Shown here one piece after another: positions 59,392-64,000 of a stretch of 64,000 nucleotides of DNA; within the stretch, counting starts at the first letter, position 1, and every line of letters starts with the position of its first letter. The position numbers and the translations under genes are program-made. Source of the stretch: Oxytricha trifallax (taxonomy: Eukaryota; Ciliophora; Spirotrichea; Sporadotrichida; Oxytrichidae); assembly GCA_000711775.1 (NCBI GenBank), contig ARYC01001926.1:19356-83355 (forward strand). The letters are read 5' to 3'. The notes below the pieces were generated by a model that was given only the letters and a program-made list of their open reading frames with translations, was not told the origin of the DNA and did not search any database.

Positions 59392-59883
59392 ACCTTAACC
59401 TATTATTAAAATCAAATTAAAAAGAAATTACTCTATGATAAATATCTACAGCATTAAACTTTGTAATTTTTAGTTATTACTTACTGTCTTTAATTACATT
59501 CATAGGTGCGAATGGATTAACTCCCTATTCATTTAAGAATTTAATTTATAAAGTAGAATGCCTCCTTTAAGTCATTTTTATTTTTAGATATTAATTATAA
59601 TTTACTTCGCATTAACTTTATTATTATCTTCTTCAAACTTTCAACTAATTTTTATGTGAGAGTCCCTTTTAAAGGGTAAAATAGCATATGTAAAAATATC
59701 ATTAATACTAATCTAGCAAAGTATTTCATTGTTTTAGCAATAACTTAATATTAAATTATTAGTTTTATCTTTTAATAAAGACTAACATTTTAAACAAATT
59801 AATTATATAAATGAACGATCAATCCGACTACGAAAATATTTATTTATTTTTATAATTTATTGATTTAAAATAGAGGTGGACAA
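59392..59883. other. AT-rich intergenic region (divergent genes)
   Basis: Lies between the starts of the charged-protein gene (minus) and the acidic gene (plus). No conserved frame or repeat seen. Confidence 0.4.
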
Positions 59884-61080
59884 ATGGGAAACCAAGGTTC
59901 AGGCACTGCCTAAACTAGTGACCATCACAACTAACAATTTAAACTAGAATTTCTGTTTCATTATGGTTTTTTGTTAGTTTTGATTTATGATTAAGTCATT
60001 ATTATGCATAAATTATTAAATTAAATTTCAACTTTTCTTTGTCTATGTTTCATTTAAGATTGATTTAATTTAGATATTAGATTTTTAATAATAAATTGAT
60101 ATTTATTCTATGAAATATATCGTTCTGTTCGTTCGAAATTAAAAATTTCAATATTTTAAGATAAGAAATTAATTAAATAATAGATAAAAAAAAATATTCC
60201 AATTTGTTATATATTCCGAGCATTTTGATGAAATTTCTAATATTTTCTATAATTAAAATACATTTTTAACACGTATCTAAATTGAAAATCTTTATCATTA
60301 ATTAAATATATTGTTATAATATCCCAATAACTTATTTATGAGAAGAATATCAATCTCTAAATAAAAAAGAATAATATAGTTTAAAATACTTGTAACATTA
60401 GCCTAAAAACAGTAAGTTAAATTGTTTAGAAAACTCCACTTTTTATTATTATTGAAAGAAAATCTATTCTTACTTACAGAATTATAAAATTAAATCAATT
60501 ATAATATTAATATGCCCGATTTAATTTTGAAGCATTGTCTATTTTGATAAAAATATTATAAAGGATTATAACTTTAAAGTATCATTATGAATTATAAAAT
60601 ATATCTAATAATGATATTTGTCAAAAATAAATTTTAAATTAACAAAATCAAATAAAAAAATAGCTATATAAAAAAATGTATAGTAATTGAATCTTATTTC
60701 AGCAATTATGTTGAAAATTGACAGTCTTATTAATTCATAGATCAATAAAACGATCATTTCCAGCTTGGTGATTCTCAAAACCCACATCAGCAGCATCATG
60801 GTCACGGCAACCCTCAACACTCACAACAGCAATTTTAGAATCAACATCACAATAGTAAGTTTTAAACCCTCAGGTTATCAATCATGAACTACTTATTAAA
60901 TCTCTGTTGTAGAAAACTGGAATTATGACGAGGACGAAGATGAGGAGGATGATGATTAGGAGATAGGTTTGTATTAAAGCTCATCAAATAAGCATAAATC
61001 TTTGAATTCACAGGATATGCAGAGAAATATCAACCAAATTCTTGATGAGAAGGATGACTATATTGTAGATAATAGTAAGT
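59884..61080 (+). CDS. Acidic His/Gln-rich protein, N-terminal part, in separated segments
   Basis: A first segment starts at ATG 59884 (MGNQGSGTAQTSDHHNQQF). About 800 bp of AT-rich DNA follows, then a segment at about 60767-60854 (GDSQNPHQQHHGHGNPQHSQ), a clean 57-nt GTAAGT...TTGTAG intron (60855-60913), then NWNYDEDEDEEDDDQEIGLY and NINQILDEKDDYIVDN ending at a second GTAAGT donor (about 61075). The gap at 59945-60765 is too long for a ciliate intron and is probably an IES, though I could not find its pointer. A TBE begins at 61145, apparently inside the next intron. Function unknown. Confidence 0.5.
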
Positions 61081-61304
61081 TTGCCTTTGCCATATTTTTG
61101 AACAAAATTTTTATCAATCGAATCATTTGAAAATTTTAATAAGGAATCAAAACCCCAAAACCCTTTCAGTAGTTTGATTGAGTTTTTGATTAATAAAGGT
61201 ATAATATTAACGTATACTTTATTAGGGTTTTAATAAGATTTTATTAGGGTTAATGTTTAAATATTAGTAATTTAAGTGAGAATATAAAGCCAGTTTTTAA
61301 TATT

Positions 61305-63098
61305 TCACACAAACATAAGCTTAGAGTCATGCGGCAGTTCTTTGAGTTTTATCCTTCTAAGTTGTAGTTTGATTATATCTAGAGTTACTTCATTTTCATA
61401 GCTTGGTTTGATAATTGTAGAGTATGCAAGCTCTTTGAGACCTCCATTTATTTTATTTTTATCGAGATATTGCTTGATTCTTTACTTAGAATCTCTCTCA
61501 CCCTTGCAGCTAAAGTAATCGTTTCTTGGCATGTCGCTCTCTATTATTATTACTGCTAGAGTCCAAATATCCCATAAAGTGTCTCCATCTCTCCAGTCCT
61601 CTCTCTCTAGGAAATATCCAGGCATACCGTATACATTTCCTAATACAGAGGCTTGTACTCTTTGAGCTCTGTTGAAATCAATAATATAAACTCTAAGAGG
61701 TTGAAAGTTCATCATGATGTTCTCTGGCTTTAAGTCTCTATGAACATAACCAAGCTTGTGAAGCTCTTCAATACCCTCAACTATCTGCTATACTGTTTAG
61801 CTAACTTATCTCTGACATCTATTGTCAGATAAGAATTCTCTGTAAGTCATTTCTAGTAAAGGAAGCCTGAAGGCTACATGATCTTTTACAAGTAAAATAG
61901 CATCAAGCTAGATGATATGCCTGCACTCATTCAACTTTGCCTTTTAAAGAGCATAATACTCATTAGCAAATTCCATTTGGAACTTGTCATCAGCAAGGAA
62001 GTAATTGAAGGGATATATCTTATAAGCATATTAGTCATCAGTAATGACTCTCTTCTCTATTTTATCTTCTAAAGTGAGATAGCTTTCTAGGCAAGAATCT
62101 AGGTCAATAATTTTTAATATGGGAATCTTTATTGCCTCTATTTTTACCATGATTTTATTGATCTCAGAGACTGGAAAGTTCTTAACTGCTTTCTTCATTT
62201 TGATTTACTTCTAGACTTCAAGTCTAAGAGACTCCACTGGGTTTCTTGATCTTCTCTTTTAGAGGAATCTATTCCCTGTAGGTTCATGAATAAAGACAAG
62301 ATTTGATTGTGCTTTTTCTTCAAGTTCACTTTAAGATCTCTAGTAAAACCCCATGGTTCTATTAAGAATGAAAATAAGGGTAAAAAATAATTAAAATGAA
62401 GAAAATAATGTAGAAAATACTTACTAGTGGTTGATTGATGGAACATTGTTATCTTGTTAGCTAAAAACTTTAGAGTTGGCCAAAAAATAATTTAATTGGT
62501 AGAGATGGTTTTCTTTTTAAAGTTTAATGATCCTACTAATGTTTTTAATATTGCTGGAATCAATTTTAATTTTTGATAAGTTAATATTCTTTAATCAATA
62601 TATTATTCTAATTATTTCTATTTTAGCAATTAAACTTAATCTGTTTATTCTTAACGCATTATTTCCATTCTTAATAGAACCATGGGGTTTTATGAGAATA
62701 GGGCTTCTCACAAAACTCGCAGATAAACCTGCCATCATCTATTAATGCTTGAGGTATAGTCTAGGCATATCGTTGTGTATATCTCTCAAGTGTCTCTTAT
62801 AAGTTGACTTGTAAGGGAAAACTTTATTGCATTCTTTGCATTAATAGTCAGCGTTGGCTTTTAATTATTAATGCTCTATGGCGAATTGTTTAACCTCCTC
62901 CTCAATTTGCACAGCTTCTTTGATAACCTCCTACTTAATTTATATTTAAGTCTCAAAGCTAGACTGGTCAAAGTTGTCATAAGTAGGCTCCCACTGAGTA
63001 CAAGCGTCTCTGGTCGCTACTTTTCTTGGTTGCTGGAATGATAACTTTTATTGACTTGATCCAAGTAATGCCGCTCTTCTCAAAAGGTTAGCGCTCAT
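61305..63098 (-). pseudogene. TBE 57-kDa zinc finger-protein kinase, set A3, nearly intact
   Basis: ATG 63098 (MSANLLRRAALLGSSQQK) to TGA 61307-61305. First finger YQCKECNKVFPYKSTYKRH; second finger FICEFCEKPYSH...RDLKVNLKKKH, split by a TA-flanked MITE. The kinase domain is complete: DDQYAYKIYPF with the ATP-binding Lys, EGIEELHKLGYVHRDLKPEN with intact HRD, IIDFNRAQ (DFG as DFN), NVYGMPGYFLERED in the activation segment and IWTLAVIIIESDMP (helix F). The Phe-Asn variant of DFG keeps the metal-binding Asp, so the domain could be active. Two frame changes remain (after MPRLYLKH, and before the EPTGNRF linker). Without the MITE the length is about 485 codons, near the usual 57 kDa. Confidence 0.85.
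62346..62690. mobile_element. TA-flanked MITE inside the second zinc finger of the TBE kinase gene
   Basis: About 345 bp. Inverted ends AAACCCCATGGTTCTATTAAGA, the first 20 of which are mirrored exactly, sit between TA dinucleotides (62344-62345 and 62691-62692). Removing it with one TA joins CCC TAT TCT CAT ACT AGA GAT CTT, restoring the Cys2...His spacing of the finger. The interior is AT-rich and non-coding. Confidence 0.85.
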
Positions 63099-63379
63099 TT
63101 TAGTTTTCTGATATATTTTATTATAATAATGATAAAATCTACTAGATAAACTATAGTAGTCGAGTATAAGACACTCTGGTAGATTCTTTGCAGAGAGGTA
63201 AGAAAATGAACTAACCATAAAAGACTGTAAGTTGACATATTTTATGATAATTTTATACATTTTAGTAAATTAAAATATTCCTAATGAAGTTTTGTTACTC
63301 TAGGAGGTCCTCAAAATCAAGTTTGAACTTAATTTGGAGGTAAAATTATTAATAATTTTTAAATTTAATATGCTCCTAA

Positions 63380-63475
63380 TTAAGCTTTAATCTTAAAATT
63401 TAACTCCTAATAAAGTTTTAATCTTAAAATTTAACTCCTAATAAAGTTTGAACTTAATTTGGAGGACCTCCTAAA
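63380..63475. repeat. Tandem repeat in the divergent TBE promoter region
   Basis: Two and a half copies of a ~31-bp unit containing AACTCCTAATAAAGTTT and TTAATCTTAAAATT lie between the 57-kDa and 22-kDa genes. The equivalent region at 42840-43010 has a looser set of CCTCCTAATAAAGTTTTAA and GTACCACCTAAT repeats, so it may be a shared regulatory array. Confidence 0.6.
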
Positions 63476-63692
63476 ATAATTAAACATTATTAGGAGCAAT
63501 TTAATGGAGATATATTGATAAAAATGGAAGTCAATCTGTGAAACTTGGAGCAAGATTTTCAATGCTTCTCCGCATATCTTTTCAAGGTTGACCTCCAGTG
63601 GTCCTCCCTATTTAGTAGTAAGATTTTAATAAACTTAGAATGGACATTCATAATTTTAAATTTCATTAACATTTCTAGAAAGAGGAAGCAAG

Positions 63693-64000
63693 ATGGAGTC
63701 TATGAATGAGGCAACGAAGAGAATTTAATCTCAAGATTTAATAGGAAAATCTCGAAGTGAGAGGATCTCTATAGATTCTTTGTTTAGCAAGGTAAACTTT
63801 TAACTAATACTTATAAATTAACCATAATGAGATTGTTCTTGCCAATCCAGGAAGGAACATAAATTTCGTTCTTAAAAGCATTACTAAAAAAAGAGAAAAA
63901 ACTTTTGAGACAAATGAAATAAAGATGATAGAGATACCTAACTACCCTGAAATATCAGTACAAATCTCTATGATGATGCTATGAGGGATCCAGATGTTGC
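63693..64000 (+). CDS. TBE 22-kDa protein, set A3 (partial)
   Basis: Exon 1 from ATG 63693 (MESMNEATKRIQSQDLIGKS) to 63791, a 59-nt intron 63792-63850 (GTAAAC...ATCCAG), then exon 2 (EGT then ISFLKALLKKEKK) to the window edge. It matches set A2 in intron length and position, and its exon frames join correctly, unlike A2. A frame slip after 63900 is possible. Function unknown; truncated by the window. Confidence 0.7.

Larger units (their letters stand above)
61145..64000. mobile_element. TBE transposon (set A3), left part, best preserved
   Basis: It begins with AAAACCCCAAAACCC (61147-61161), two C4A4 telomere units, then an inverted-repeat end resembling that of the 41-46.4 kb TBE (GTTTGATTGAGTTTTTGA, TTATTAGGGTTAATGTTTAA). 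Contains the 57-kDa kinase gene (minus) and the start of the 22-kDa gene (plus). The transposase should lie beyond 64000. Confidence 0.9.

Noticed and set aside
59940..60770. ATTTC as the pointer joining the two segments of the acidic gene
   Set aside because: Joining at that repeat creates a TGA immediately, so it is not the true junction.

Overview
The window looks like germline (micronuclear) DNA of a spirotrichous/hypotrich ciliate of the Oxytricha-Stylonychia-Tetmemena kind. The base composition is very AT-rich. Long, well-conserved proteins appear only when TAA and TAG are read as Gln and TGA as the sole stop. Introns are short GT...AG introns of roughly 40-80 nt. Several transposons have the TBE (telomere-bearing element) gene set, and two carry C4A4 telomere-like ends. 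At least one cellular gene (adenosine kinase) is interrupted by sequences that leave perfect direct repeats and restore the reading frame when removed, which is the germline IES/MDS pattern. The species cannot be told from the sequence alone.

Layout. 1-3.3 kb: APE-RT non-LTR retrotransposon (minus strand) split by a MITE. 4.5-6.6 and 9.85-11.5 kb: two copies of a retroelement that encodes one ~420-aa protein and no reverse transcriptase; each has a 14-bp target-site duplication and an (ATT)n tail, and one is split by a TA-flanked MITE. 7.2-8.8 kb: a decayed zinc finger/MT-A70 methyltransferase gene. 11.6-13.6 kb: a foldback element with a nested MITE, then a SINE. 13.9-22.1 kb: a TBE-like DDE transposase, a small conserved protein, a G-rich MITE that contains a second TIR element carrying an ARF GTPase pseudogene, and a large SecA-like helicase gene. 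22.2-27.4 kb: AT-rich with coding-like scraps and another G-rich MITE. 27.5-31.2 kb: a decayed TBE gene set (57-kDa zinc finger-kinase, 22-kDa protein, transposase). 33-39.9 kb: unknown ORF, a second MT-A70 methyltransferase, DDE transposase, small protein and coiled-coil gene, punctuated by direct repeats. 41.0-46.4 kb: a TBE with both inverted ends. 47.1-59.4 kb: a compact gene region with a TMEM135-like membrane protein, DHHC palmitoyltransferase, adenosine kinase, RBR ubiquitin ligase, tRNA pseudouridine synthase, IQ/ankyrin protein and an unknown charged protein. 59.9-61.1 kb: start of an acidic His/Gln-rich gene. 61.15-64 kb: the best preserved TBE, running off the right edge.

How they fit together. 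The transposons fall into two groups. Classical TBE sets (kinase, 22 kDa, transposase) lie at 27.5-31.2, 41-46.4 and 61.15 kb onward. A second group pairs a divergent transposase with a conserved small protein at 14-17.3 and 35.1-37.4 kb. MT-A70 genes with N-terminal Cys/His clusters lie near both members of the second group, suggesting a transposon lineage that carries an adenine methyltransferase where TBEs carry a zinc finger-kinase. Most transposon genes are broken by indels. The cellular genes are mostly intact once introns and inserts are removed.
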